The notes beneath the pieces were generated by a model, which saw only the letters and a program-made list of their open reading frames with translations, had not been told where the DNA came from and did not search any database. This document shows positions 1 through 11,300 of a stretch of 64,000 nt of DNA, one piece after another. The stretch covers positions 806,001 to 870,000 of the forward strand of contig JACGCM010002784.1 in the NCBI GenBank assembly GCA_014058105.1. Reading direction: 5' to 3'. The position numbers and the translations under genes were made by a program. Source of the stretch: Kingdonia uniflora (lineage: Eukaryota; Streptophyta; Magnoliopsida; Ranunculales; Circaeasteraceae). The stretch's first letter is position 1. Each line of letters starts with the position of its first letter.

Positions 1-990
1 TCTCTTCTCCTGAGCCTTCTTAAAGTATACCAAATTCGTGTGAAAAGATTGCATTGTCCGACTACCTTCAATAACCTCTTTCAATGCAATCATAAATTCT
101 TTCCATGCATCCTACTCTTGCTTCATATCTTTCCTTCAAGTTCCCTTCATATTCATGTACATATGTCAACAACATAACATGTGCTTTGTTTTTGGAAATA
201 CGGTGGCAACTGCAACACCCAAAGCCAAATCTCTATTCGTCGGGCTCGAAATATGTCTTAATGCATTCAAGTGCCCACTGATATGTTCCGCTAGTCTCGT
301 TGTCCATATAACAAGCACAATTGGGATATGTCATACCCGTAGAGATCACCCCGACAATCACCATAAATGGCTTGTCAAACATATTTGTCCTGTATGTGCA
401 GTCTATCATAAATACGAGCAGGAAGCATTTACCCAGATAAATCAACACTCTATGACTCCTAAATATAGAAGCAACCTCCATTTTACTACCCAGATAGGCA
501 GTATGATACTCAATGTATTTCTTTTCATCCAAGCTTCCTAAAAGATGTCGTATCTCTATTTTACTACCCAGTACTTCTTTTTTCCACCTTGTACGTGCAT
601 TTTATATGTTTTTCATATTAGAATAATTTCCTGGGAATTTAGCCTTGATGAGAAGTAAAATCTCCCTCAGCTTCACACCCGACTTAGTCAAATCAATGAG
701 GTAAACAGTCTCCTCTTTTGTAAATCGAGCTAGGTATGCATGACTTTCACGACGTTCAACAGTTGCATGATTATGCCATCTGTGATTTATTTGAACGTGC
801 CACAACCTTTCAGGTCCGGAGCACAATAGTCTATCATCTAGTCTGCACCCGTAAAGCTTGGTTCTTATTTCTCTGCCCTTTCTTTCTTTCTATCACCCTT
901 TATATCTGCCCATTAACATTATCTCTATTCTCCTTCTCCTTCACCTTCTACCTTTCCTCTAGAGTAGGCAATTTTTCATCGCGATAAACA
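1..990 (-). pseudogene. FAR1/MULE-type transposase remnant, cut by window edge
   Basis: Minus-strand remnant of a Mutator-like transposase of the FAR1-related type, which would cut and paste DNA by a DDE mechanism. Read from high to low coordinates, the N-terminal part (826-602) has the W-x-V...HNH motif and the text THEE-like 'FTKEETVYLIDL..SGVK', typical of the segment before the transposase core. At 532-233 comes 'FMIDCTYRTNMFDKPF' followed by VGVISTGMTYP and TYQWALE, the MULE core with its first catalytic Asp (IDCTY). At about 220-190 a frame reads 'VFPKTKHMLCC', which matches the conserved VFP..H.LC block. The pieces lie in different frames with stops, so this is a pseudogene. Its C-terminal part runs off the left edge. 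The 5' limit is uncertain; a pyrimidine-rich stretch fills about 860-970. No terminal inverted repeat was found. Confidence 0.75.
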
Positions 991-1134
991 TCTCCATAAT
1001 GCTATTTTAAGAGCACCCTTGAACCATTGTTCGATCTTCTTGTGGTTAAGCACATTGTTGCTTCTTTAACAACATTCCAGACTCATGATAAAATATCTTC
1101 TCTTGTTGAAAATTCCTATACACAGAATACAACC

Positions 1135-1760
1135 TGTAGGGATGTATCCCTCGATCTCACCTAAAAATGAGCCCACCTAGTTCGAATTACCTCCATCTCA
1201 GATTCACGCAATTTTAATACATCATCCCCAGTCAAACATTCCAACCTACTCCATGAACTGGTTAAGAATGTGGGCCAAATTTTAACCAAAGAACATTATC
1301 TAGCCAAAGACACCTGTCTCTCACGAACTCGTCAGTTATTCAGTCAATCGCCACTAACCACATTGTTCGGAAAATATGCTCAAGCATGATAAAGAGCTGC
1401 GAAGTAGGCCTATATAATGGAAAAGGTCCAGAAGAGACAATAGGAGAAAAATTATAGAAGAGATCATCAAGAAACTATTAATTCGAGATTCTCAGCAAAT
1501 ATTAAAAATATCTTAGTTACAAGGTTCAAAGCATTTTTATATTTAGAGATCACTTGTAATAAAGATATATGCCTCAAGCAATAAAGATACTTTCACAAAA
1601 ATCCTCCACACGAGGTCGTGATTTTTTTTACCTATATAGAGGTTTTCCACGCTAAAATCACCCGTTTCATTTCTTACTTTCCATTAGAATATTATTACAG
1701 GTTCATTGGTATGATAGTGAATTCCAAACAATTTTAAGCTTACGGAATTTGGCCATTACA
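1135..1760 (+). repeat. E1 5' LTR
   Basis: 626-bp direct repeat with its partner at 15003-15632. It starts TGTAGGGATG and ends GGCCATTACA. It has a TATA box at 1411-1418, two AATAAA signals near 1557 and 1580, and the 'GGTTTTCCACGCTAAAA' block near the U5 side. Differences from the 3' LTR are mostly transitions, with a few small indels. Confidence 0.93.
1411..1418 (+). promoter_or_regulatory. E1 5' LTR TATA box
   Basis: TATATAAT lies about 275 bp into the LTR, directly after GTAGGCC. The equivalent in E2 is TATATAAAG (46532-46540 and 59003-59011). In the E1 3' LTR the site is mutated to CAATATTATGG. Probable LTR transcription start is about 30 bp downstream. Confidence 0.6.
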
Positions 1761-1779
1761 TTTGGCATCGTCTGTGGGA
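1761..1779 (+). other. E1 primer-binding region
   Basis: The bases TTTGGCATCGTCTGTGGGA directly follow the 5' LTR. This resembles the TTTGGCGCCGTCTGTGGGA sequence common after 5' LTRs of plant gypsy elements, with GCC changed to ATC. I do not assign the tRNA. Confidence 0.6.
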
Positions 1780-1832
1780 AAGATTATATTTCCATGATAC
1801 CCTAAGGCATTCTTTCGCTACAATTTTCGATC

Positions 1833-3655
1833 ATGGTTAGTTCCAGATGACTGGCTACAGGAACCCAGCTTGAAGTTTTAATGAAGCCGGGGGAACTTAC
1901 AGAGTTATGGGCGAATCTTAACGCTAAAACAGTAAAACACACCAAACTCGAACTTCAGTTAACAAAAGATCGGGAGCTCCGAGAGAAAGAGCTCGACACA
2001 GAATGGCAAGCTCATTTGATAGCGCTCAAGTGACTTGATGGTAAGATGATAACAATGCAGACTGCCTGAAGGCCCTGTAAAATACTCAGCAGGCCCTCAA
2101 GCCAGAGACTACAATTAACTTCCAGAGACCTCTCATGTTTCTATAAGGGAAAGAATGGGACCTCGAGGAGTCATCAGTAAAGCTATTTCCTGGAACCTAC
2201 GCCACAAACCACAACCCTCCATACATTTGGGGGGTAAAGTTCAGTCCGAAGGCAGTCGAGGTTACCAAATTTCTGTCTACCATGAGGAAGAGCAGCGACC
2301 TCAACATTAAGTTCCAGCACGAGATCGCATGTGTGAAGGTACGGGCACTCATCATCCACAGCCAGCTCATCCAATAATTCAACCAATACGTCATTACGTC
2401 ACAAAAGAGCATATGGACCAACGAATTAAGAAGTTGATCGAAGCTCAAGTTCTGGGTTCTACCGGCGATATCACAAAGTTACAAGGAAGTCTAATTGCCA
2501 AAGAGCTATTCGATATGGAGATACCAAATGGTTTTCATACTCCCAAAATTCGTAAGTACAAAGGTACTAACCCGAAGGAGTACATTCAGCAGTACCATAA
2601 TTCATTGGGGTTATACTCCAATCTCAACCACATCCTTTGCCATCTGTTTACCACAAGTCTATAGGAGGAACCACTCTGATGGTTCTACTCTCTCCTTGAG
2701 GACTCCATCTACACATTCGATTAGCTGCAGAAGCAGTTCATCAAGATATATGCTCACAACAGGGATAAAGAAGAAAATATGAATTCTCTTATCGGTCTTA
2801 AACATTCGCAGGGAGAGAAGCTCGAAGATTTCTCGAAGATGTTTTTAGAGCTCGCGTGAAAATTGGATAACCTCGATCAGAAGACAGCTGTTACAACTTC
2901 CACCAATGCGCTCCAGCTCGACTGCAAGGCCAAAGAATACCCCTTCCTCAACTAACCTGCGACCTTGAAGGAGATGATCACCAAGATTAATAGTTACGTC
3001 AGCCTAGAGAGGATGATGTCCAAGCGACAAAAATCTACTAAATCCATCCTCTCTACCAAGGGTCCGTCTACATATTAAACTAACGAACAGAAGGAGGAAC
3101 AGGGAGATCAGAAGTGCACCAAGGGCAACACTGGCTACCCTTGGAAAGGCGGTCTGCCAAACAAACCCATCCTCCCAAAGATGAACGTCTGAATCTCTAT
3201 AATTTTTTCACTGCTTTTGAAGGATACACTCTACCGCTCTTCTCAACCACTGGAACCGATCGACAGCTGACCGCATTACCTACATCATAAGGTAAACCAT
3301 CATGCAACTGACAATTGCTATGCCTTATAGAGGTTGCTCGAATACATTTTTAAAGATGGACGGATGCTCAAATATATTATCGACCTGAAGTTATACAAAG
3401 ATGGCAGCTATATGAAGCAGCTTGAAGTTATTCAGGTCAATGATCAAGCGGAGGAGAAGCATCTTTACCATATACGCCACAACAACATGATCAAAATCAA
3501 TTAGATCACCAATTCTAACAGATCGAAGCCTAGGAGACTATTAGAATGCTACGATCTCACACCTCAAGGCAAAGAAGCCCAGCTTCTTCCCAAGTTGAGC
3601 AATCGCCGGCTCGGCATCTCCTTCGAAGATTGTAATACTAGCCATTTTAAATTTT
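1833..3655 (+). pseudogene. E1 gag (capsid) remnant
   Basis: Decayed gag, which would form the virus-like particle. The chosen start is the ATG at 1833 (MVSSR..), also present in E2 at 46868. A charged N-terminal segment follows (QLTKDRELREKELD). The Retrotrans_gag core lies at about 2530-3010, with blocks such as KEYIQQYHNSLGLYS, LQKQFIKIYAH and MNSLIGLKHSQGEKLEDF. These match the usual 'WF..L...SI.SF..L...F...Y' arrangement. Stops and frame changes occur throughout, for example after 2661 and 2857. No CCHC zinc knuckle was seen. The tail (3330-3655) leads into the protease through 'GISFEDCNTSHF'. Confidence 0.75.
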
Positions 3656-3660
3656 GACAT

Positions 3661-3945
3661 CATGATGCATTAGTAATAATGCTTAAAATGAAGAAGTTTG
3701 TCATGCACACAATGATGATCGATACTGGAAGCAGTATTGAGATTCTTTTTCAGAGTACTATCGACCAAATGGGTTTGGTCGACCAAGTTATTCAGAGCGA
3801 CACCGATATCAGTTGGTTCAATGGTTTTAGGGAAGAACAAGTAGGCAAGATCATCTTATCTATTACTGTAGGACTAGCCACCATCGACGTCGTTTTTTAT
3901 GTTATTAATGCCAAATCTCATTATCTTGGGATTATGGGCCGCTGA
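3661..3945 (+). pseudogene. E1 aspartic protease domain
   Basis: Open stretch encoding a retroviral-type aspartic protease. The active-site motif is MMIDTGSSIEILF, preceded by ALVIMLKMKKF and followed by DQMGL, then VFYVINAKSHYLGIMGR, the usual C-terminal 'Y..ILGR' block. The catalytic DTGSS is intact here; E2 has DTGSG. A stop follows at 3943-3945, so the piece is cut off from RT. It would cleave the Gag-Pol polyprotein. Confidence 0.85.
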
Positions 3946-4159
3946 TAGATTCACAACATGGAAGAAATCGCTTCCACCTATAATTAAGCACTCCGATTCT
4001 AGCACGACAATGAAATTTATGATATTATAGGTAGTCAGAATCCCTCTCGAGCTTGTGAAAATACCGTCTCTGCTATCCTAGATACTTCTGACAGATTTGT
4101 TGTATAACAATTATAGGAAGCTGACCACCTCAACGATCAACCATCAACAAAAGAACTCA

Positions 4160-5150
4160 CAAAATATATCAACATTGATGAACCAAGCGGAGGTACTTTT
4201 ATCGGTACTAAGTTGGTTCAGTACAAAAAAGATGATCTCATTCAGTTTTTGCAACTCAATCGGGACGTTTTTGCATGGTCTTTCAAAGAAATGCCTGGGG
4301 TCGATCCGACCAAGGCATGCCACAAATTAGCCATCAATATCAACGCCATAGTAGTCAAATAGAAACAACGACGACTATTACCTCGACTTCAAGATGAAGT
4401 TAACACCGAGATCAAGAAATTGATCAAAGTGTGATTTATTCGAGAAGCAAAATATTCAGACTGGATATCCAACATTGTCGCCGTCCCAAAGAAGAATGAA
4501 AAGGTTCAAGATTGCGTAGATTTCACCGATCTGAACAAACATACTCCAAAGGATAGTTTTTTTCTTTCCTACATTTATCAGATCCTCGATTCTACAGCAG
4601 ACCATGACCTCCTATCTATGATGGACGCTGCTTCGGGGTATAATCAAATTCTACTTTTGGAAGAAGATCAAGAAAAGATAACTTTCATCACTGAAATGGG
4701 TCTTTATTGTTACAAAGTTACTCAAGAACGCGGGTGCCACATATCAAGGGTTGATGACTACTATGTTCAAAGTACACCTAGGGAAAGTCGTTGAAGTCTA
4801 CATCGATGATCTCTTGTGCAAAAATGTACAGTCAGCCAAGCACATCTCAGATCTTAGTATTATATTCAACATCCTTCGATCTTACAGGATGCATCTCAAC
4901 CATGATAAGTGTAAATTTGAGGTACATTCTGGCCATTTTCTAGGCTGCCTCATCAGCAAGATGGGGATTGAGGCCGATCCAGATCAGATTTGGGCTCTCC
5001 TTAACATACCCTCTCCAAAAACAATAAAAGACGTTCAAAAACTTGCTAACAATATTGTCGCGATCAACTATTTCGTTTCTAAATCTTCCGACCGCTGCCG
5101 TTGGCTATTCTTATTACTTTGCGATTGTACCAAATGTGGAAAATTTTAGC
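4160..5150 (+). pseudogene. E1 reverse transcriptase domain
   Basis: Gypsy RT in at least two frames. Upstream linker: NRDVFAWSFKEMPG-type text near 4255. The RT core starts around 4410 (FIREAKYSDWISNIV, VDFTDLNKHTPKD, MMDAASGYNQILL, ITFITEMGLYCYKV). A deletion of about 11 bp near 4727 removes the MPFG motif and shifts the frame; E2 keeps this motif. The second piece (4751-5149) has the catalytic YIDDLLCK, HL.HDKCKFEVHSGHFLG and the thumb region NIPSPKTIKDVQKL. The active-site YIDD is intact, unlike E2 (YIDN). The frameshift and a stop at about 4431 make it non-functional. Confidence 0.88.
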
Positions 5151-5640
5151 CAAATGCAGAGGTCACCTGGACACCAGAATGTAAAATAGCTTTTCAGGAT
5201 CTCAAAACCTATTTGGGGAGGTCTCCCATAATGAGCACCCCAATAGATAATGTGGAACTGATTATCTACCTAGCAGTCACAGATAATTCCCTCAGCTCGG
5301 TTCTCATTCGCTTGGAAGGGAAAGTTGAAAAACCAGTCTATTTTATCATCAAGACCCTCACACCAGTGAAAATGTTATATTCTTAAATTAAAAAACTTCT
5401 TCTCACTTTTGTTTACACTTCACAAAAACTCAAGCACTACTTCCCAGCTCATTCAGTCAAAGTCATGAGGAACTACCCACTTTGGGAGGTTCTATCCATA
5501 AAAGATAAATCGAGGAGAGTGCAGCAGTGGTCAGTCAGTTTGGGAGAACATGATATCAAGTTTGAGCAACGTCATTCTGAAAAGGGTCAGGCCGTTACCG
5601 ATTTACTCACAGATTTTCCAGTGGAGGATCCTGCGTAGGA
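5151..5640 (+). pseudogene. E1 RNase H (gypsy type)
   Basis: Reads TWTPECKIAFQDLK, then LIIYLAVTDNSLSSVLIR and VYFI..TLTP, then LLLTFVYTSQKLKHYF and HSVKVMRNYPLWEVL. It continues with QQWSVSLGEHDIKFEQR and DLLTDFPVED. This is the standard gypsy RNase H plus connection region. Stops at 5147 and 5384 break it. A second, different RNase H follows directly. Confidence 0.8.
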
Positions 5641-5786
5641 GGAGCACGACCCTGACCTTACGAAAGAAACACCCAAAGATCTACCCCCAAGCCATTTGAC
5701 GAGGGAGTTGAATGGATCACTACAACAGGGTGAAGACTTCTTACAGATGGATCAGCAAGACCCGCAGGGTCAGGAATCATAATCAT

Positions 5787-6176
5787 TTTTATTACCCCTT
5801 CCCATGAAAGAATTAAGAAATCAATTCGCTTGGATTTTGTGGCCTCAATTAATGTCACCGAGTACGAAGCTCTCATTCATGGACTCTACCTCACTCTTGA
5901 GCTTAATGTTCCCGAACTCTTAGTTTACACAGATTCACTTCTCATCGTCCACCATTACTCTAAATAATACAAGAAGAATGGAAAGACGATCGAATGCGCA
6001 GCCTTCGTTATAAATAGGATGAGCAAGTTTGCGAAAACAACTCTCAATTATCTTCCTCGAAGTGAAAATAGACACGTCGATTCCTTGGCATATCTAGCTG
6101 GGGTATTGGGTACCGAAGCTTGATATCTTTGGATCAAAATCATTTCAACACCCAGCATTGATCGCATTTTTGTATG
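5787..6176 (+). pseudogene. E1 second, archaeal-like RNase H (aRNH)
   Basis: Encodes INVTEYEALIHGLYLTLEL, VYTDSLLIVHHYSK and ENRHVDSLAYLAG. These are the E, D and D blocks of an archaeal/type I RNase H placed between the gypsy RNase H and INT. From published work on plant Tat elements, this extra domain is a lineage marker. Stops at 5966 and 6121 interrupt it. E2 has the same domain nearly open at 50057-50440. Confidence 0.78.
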
Positions 6177-6177
6177 C

Positions 6178-7439
6178 ATGGTCAACACTGGGGGCGATAA
6201 AGGGGGAGTCGACGATTGGCGAAAGCCTTTCTTAGCCTACCTCATTATCGACAATAATTCCAATGGACCACTCCCCGCAGATCCAAAAGAGTGCCAACAA
6301 ATAATCAACAACTCGAAGCGCTATACTAATCAGAACGGTGTGCTATACCGCCTTTCTATCACACGGCCTTACCTTAAGTGCCTCTCTAAACCAGAAACAG
6401 ATGAATTGTTCCACGAGTTACATGAAGGGACTTGTGGCTTCTATGCCGCAGGTCGATCGCTAACAAATAGAGTTATTACACAAGGAGTATTTTGGCCCGA
6501 CATGCGTAAGAAAGCAGAGGAGTACTCACGTAGATGTGACACCTACCAAAGGCATGGACACATGATACGTGCCCCTGCAATTGAGCTTCATAAAAGCAAG
6601 GTGTTCTGGACATTTAAAAGATGGGCACTCGATCTCGTTGACAAATTTCCTAACTCTCCAAGTAACCGCCGTCACTTACTCATAGCTACCAATTATTTCA
6701 CAAAATGGGTAGAAGCAGTTCTACTATGTCGAACCAGAGAAGAATAGGTCATCTATTTTATCTAGGAACACATCATCACTCAATTTGGGTGCCCCCACCT
6801 AATTCGTATCGATAACAGGCCCCAATTTGTGGGAAAAAAATTCGTAAGCTTCTTCAACCAACACAATATCATCCACTCACCATCCAATCCGTACTATCCT
6901 CAAGGCAATGGCCAAGCTGAAATTACCAACAAAACCATCGTGGATAGACTCAGAAAATAGCTTCACTCACAGAAAAAAGGGAATTGGGTTCTAGAATTGC
7001 CTTATGTCCTTTGGGCATATCGTATCACTCCCAGACAGTAAACAGGATGTACCCCATTCCTCTTTGCCTATGGCACTAGACTGTCATTCATTCTGAATAC
7101 CATTATCTAGTTCGAGACCGCGAGCTGACTGATGAGGAGAATGAGTTCGAGTTGGCTTACAACCTTAATATGATCGATAAAACTAGGGAATGCTCTATCG
7201 CAAACCTAGGTCGATATCATAATATGCTAGCCAGGTCGTACAGCAGCCAAGTCAGGAGCTGTACCTTTCAAATCGATGATCTTGTCCTCAGAGAGATTCC
7301 ACAACATTGTAAAAAGATTCATGCTGGAAAATTAGCCGATAATTGGAGGTCCATTCATTATCACAGGTCTCTCAGGCTTGGGATCATATCATCTCATGAC
7401 CGAAGAGGGAATCCCCATTTTAAATCCTTGGAATACTAG
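6178..7439 (+). pseudogene. E1 integrase
   Basis: Integrase with an N-terminal HHCC zinc region (HELHEGTCGF...RRCDTYQRH). The last Cys is Tyr; E2 keeps CDTCQR. Catalytic core: WALDLVDKFPNSPSNRRHL (first Asp), LIRIDNRPQFVGKK (second Asp) and YYPQGNGQAEITNKT (Glu). It then reads VLWAYRITP and the C-terminal NLGRYHNMLARSY. Stops at 6746, 6761, 6958 and 7039 and a frame change near 7080-7150 inactivate it. It would insert the cDNA into the genome. Confidence 0.85.
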
Positions 7440-7637
7440 GCAACTGAAATGGTACTATCGTTAAGCATCTTACTACTCCATTTTCGTTGCTCATTTATTT
7501 TATTTTGTTTTATAAATTCCAAAAGTAAGATTTTCATCTCCATTCAATGTAAATTCTGAACTAATCAATGAAACTTTCAAGTTCTTCATAATATCTATCT
7601 ACTTACATAGATTCAACCACATTTTGTAGATTAAAGG

Positions 7638-8297
7638 ATATATCATACTAGCTTTTAATTGATCATATACTAGTTAAATCAGGGATAACACTTGGTTCGG
7701 CTGACTCTACTAAATCTCTGCGATTGAAACAAACGTAGAAACTTGTTTCATATCAAAGACTCAAACAGGCATAAGATAAGGTAAAGGTAATACTAGTCTT
7801 CATCTCTTTCAATATGTCTGCAACATTTCTATAATTAAATCAAAATTCAACCTGGCTTAACTCATTCAATCTCTGCAATTGAAACAAATGTAGAAACTTG
7901 TTTTATATCAAAGACTAAAATAGGCATAAGATAAGGCAAATGTAATACTAGCCTTCATCTCTTTCAATATGTCTGTAACATTTCTATAGTTAAATCAAAA
8001 TTCAACTTGGTTTAACTCAGCCCATTTCTGCGATTGAATCAAATATAGAAACTTGTTTAATATCAAAGACTCAAACAGGCATAAGATAAGGCAAATGTAA
8101 TACTAGCCTTCATCTCTTTCAATATGCCTGTAACATTTCTATAGTTAAATCAAAATTCAACTTGGTTTAACTCAACCCATTTCTGCGATTGAAACAAATG
8201 TAAAAACTTGTTTTATATCAAAGACCTCACCTGACATAAGATAAGGCAAATGTCATACTAGCTTTCATTTATTTTACTATGTCTGTGACATATACTA
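7638..8297 (+). repeat. E1 tandem repeat block, 155-bp period
   Basis: The motif T(C/T)TCTGCGATTG recurs at 7715, 7870, 8025 and 8180, exactly 155 bp apart. Each unit also has ACTTGTTT.ATATCAAAGAC, CATAAGATAAGG and TCAATATG.CTG. About four units lie between the INT stop and the end of the antisense gene. E2 has a related block in the same place. Confidence 0.9.
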
Positions 8298-8309
8298 TTT
8301 ATTTTTAGG

Positions 8310-11300
8310 TCATATTACAAGGGATATCTTTTGTGTTGATGGGATGTCAGCCATGCTTTGCCCTTCAGCAGTAGGTTGAACAGATTTTAGCTCGCGAGTT
8401 ACAATAACTTTGCCCCTATCTATCAGATCAGCAGGTCGAGGGCCTAAATTGGTTTCCATGAAGGCCATGCAATTTCCCCGATCTATACTCACTTTACAAA
8501 TGCATCCCTTGTCATACAAGCTCTTAAACAAGGTATCTCGTTCTAATTCAAGTCTTTTTATTTCCTCTACAAAATATGCAACAATCGACTTTAACAGGTA
8601 TTCCCGTGATGCATGAGCTTCAACGATCCTTGAAAAGTTACATCTCACCTTCTCAAGGCGTGACTTCAAATGCGAGTACCTGATCTTCTGATGTACCATT
8701 TCCATATCTATCAGATCATAAAAGGCTATATTCTTTTCCACTTTTTTATAATATTTAGTTGATTCAGTATGAAGAGCAACCTCCAAGCTTGCCACCTGAG
8801 CGCACAATGTCATGATTTATGCATTTAATTCTTTACTGGCAGAAATATCCTTTAACAAGTCATCTTTCTTCTTCATCAGAACTTCCTTTGCCCAGATTTT
8901 CCCTTCAAAGACCTTCTCCCTAATAAGAGCAGTATCCAGTTTGTGCTCACATTCCCTTAAGTTCGTATTTTCTTTCTGCACATGTCCTTGAATTTGAGCC
9001 ACATCACCTTCCAACTCTCTAATTCAACCAAAAAGGCTAACTATATTGCCTTGGACTAGAGAAATTTTAACCTCAGTTCTACTCCACCTTGTGCTCTCTC
9101 TAGCCTCAGTTTTCTTGACACATGCATTGGCTTGCGCCAATTCGGTCTTCAATCGTGCCACCCTCTCATTTAATTCGTTACGCCTTCGTTACATCCCCCA
9201 AAACTCTATATCCTTGGCAGGTAAGGCTATTTGCAAGTGTTTGGCTGTAGCTTTTGAGACTGATAACTGTTCTCGAGCTACTTTCAGCTCATTTTTTGTT
9301 TTCACTCAATTTTTGTTTCAGTCGCTCCAGCTCGCTTTTATAATTCTGAAGATCAGTTTGAAATTGCCCTTTTGATCTTTCTAGTGCCTGAATACGGTAT
9401 TGCACAATTTTAACTTGTTTACCCTTAATCATCAGTGCGTCAACATAACTTTGAAGCTTTGTGGCGTGTCCTTTAACCTCCGCAAGCTCTTTTATCTCCT
9501 TCTCAATTTTAGCATCTTTCTTCTCGACCTTGCGAGTGAGGTCAACAACCATTTGGTTGGCTTTAACAAATTTAAAATGCACCTTCATGTGCTGATCTTC
9601 TCTATTTTCAGTCGCCTCCCTCACCCTATCAAACTTATCCACAAATTCTCGATTATAGTGGAGCACCTCATTTTCTCGAGCGCGAACTGAATCCAATTCG
9701 ACCTACACAATAAAGATACATTATATGCAGCTCGATTAAGAAAACCCATCAACATGATGTGTGTCTCATTTCTAAGAAAATATGTGCATTTCTAACATCT
9801 ACTGTGTGTAACTACTTCTAGCCTTAAAGGTCGAAGCACAAAAGCAGATAGGTACTCCATGACATACATTTCGAAGTCTAAGGTACATATTTACGATATT
9901 CCACTTTATCTAAATACTTTGAATTTTTCTATGCCCTATAATTAGTATAGTTTTCCTAAAGCTGATAGCAAGTTTTTGGTCTAGCTCTACGCTTTATGTT
10001 ATCTAATTTAATTTATAGCTTTATGTCAATATAACATACAAATCTAAAGACCTATTTCGATCTATCCTGCAGCTCCGATTGTGAAGACTGCAAGGCTGTA
10101 GAGGTCTCTCTTTCTCTGGCAAGCCCGGTCTCTGGATCTTTTATTCTGAGATTCATTTCTCTAAGTGCCTACAAGTGGTTTACAAAAAAGTCAACCTACA
10201 GAAGTCTATTCAATCAAGTACAACAATTTACAAGACATTTTAAAATATTTATACAAATCATTTCTCTACCCTACCTTCTCATTCTCGCCCTCTGGGAGTT
10301 CGGTGTCATCCCCTTGATTGTCTAGTACAGTCTGTTGGGAGACACTGTCAAACCCATCAACAACTCCCACCACCACCTCTTCTACTTCTTCATCATCACC
10401 TTCCTCAACATAGGTGTCTGCCTTAATGGTATCCACTTCATCCTTAGAATATCCCTTCAACATCAGGTGGTGCCCCAACCTTTCACACTCCGCCTCTACC
10501 TCCTCCATATTCAACCTTGCCTCTGCTTGCAGATGGCCAGTCGCCACTGCATGAGAAGCCTTTAAAGCCTCTAATTTCTTTACTTCCTTAAGGGCATCTG
10601 CCTTCGCTCGAGCTACCTGCTTTTCAAGCTTGATTTTAACTTTCATCAGCTTAGATTTTTTTTCTTCCACTCCGTGCCAAATCCCCTTCACCATACGAAC
10701 AACCTGCACAAAACAAATCGACCTCAGCGTGAGTTTGAAATACAAGGAATATTTACAAGATCAAGCATCAATACATACCATCTTGCTCAGATTCTCCTCT
10801 CCATGAAGAGCCGCCAGCCTTGCCCTTTCCTCCACTACTTTGAGATCATCCTCAGTAGCAGATCGCTCTTCAGCGACCTTTTCCCTCGACCTTCCTGACG
10901 GTTCGATCCTTATCCTTTTTTCTTTTCTGTCACCCTCACCACTTCTAGTGGTACCAGGGGCCGACACACGCTACAACATTTGTTTCTTCGAAAACGTTCA
11001 AGCTAATTTGCTCGACGTAATTGATTCTGGCTGAACCAACCTGTCTATTCCAGGGGTTTTGGCCACATTGACTCGGCCTTCCCTACCTGTTTCTCTCTTC
11101 TTCCCATCATCAATACCCGTCATCAGCCTGGTCGATTGATATTTTTGAACCTTTTTCAACTTGCTTCCAATCCTCTTCATTCTGCTAAGGCTGAATCCTT
11201 CCAACACAAACTCAAGTTGAACCTTTTCCTTCGCAACTTTGTCTAACAGTGAATCTCTCTTCTCCACTCAAGACTTTGGGCTTTCCATGCACAACATTTA

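Noticed and set aside
155..541. Plus-strand open frame of 128 codons
   Set aside because: It is the reverse of the MULE transposase core at 233-532 on the minus strand, which has recognisable motifs.
1130..1134. CAACC as target duplication of E1
   Set aside because: The right flank reads CCAAC; only 3 of 5 positions agree.
7638..8297. CRISPR-like array
   Set aside because: Units are contiguous 155-bp tandem repeats without unique spacers, in a plant retrotransposon.
9046..9690. Plus-strand open frames in E1
   Set aside because: Shadows of the antisense coiled-coil exons; Lys/Glu-rich minus-strand coding gives Phe/Leu-rich plus-strand translations.
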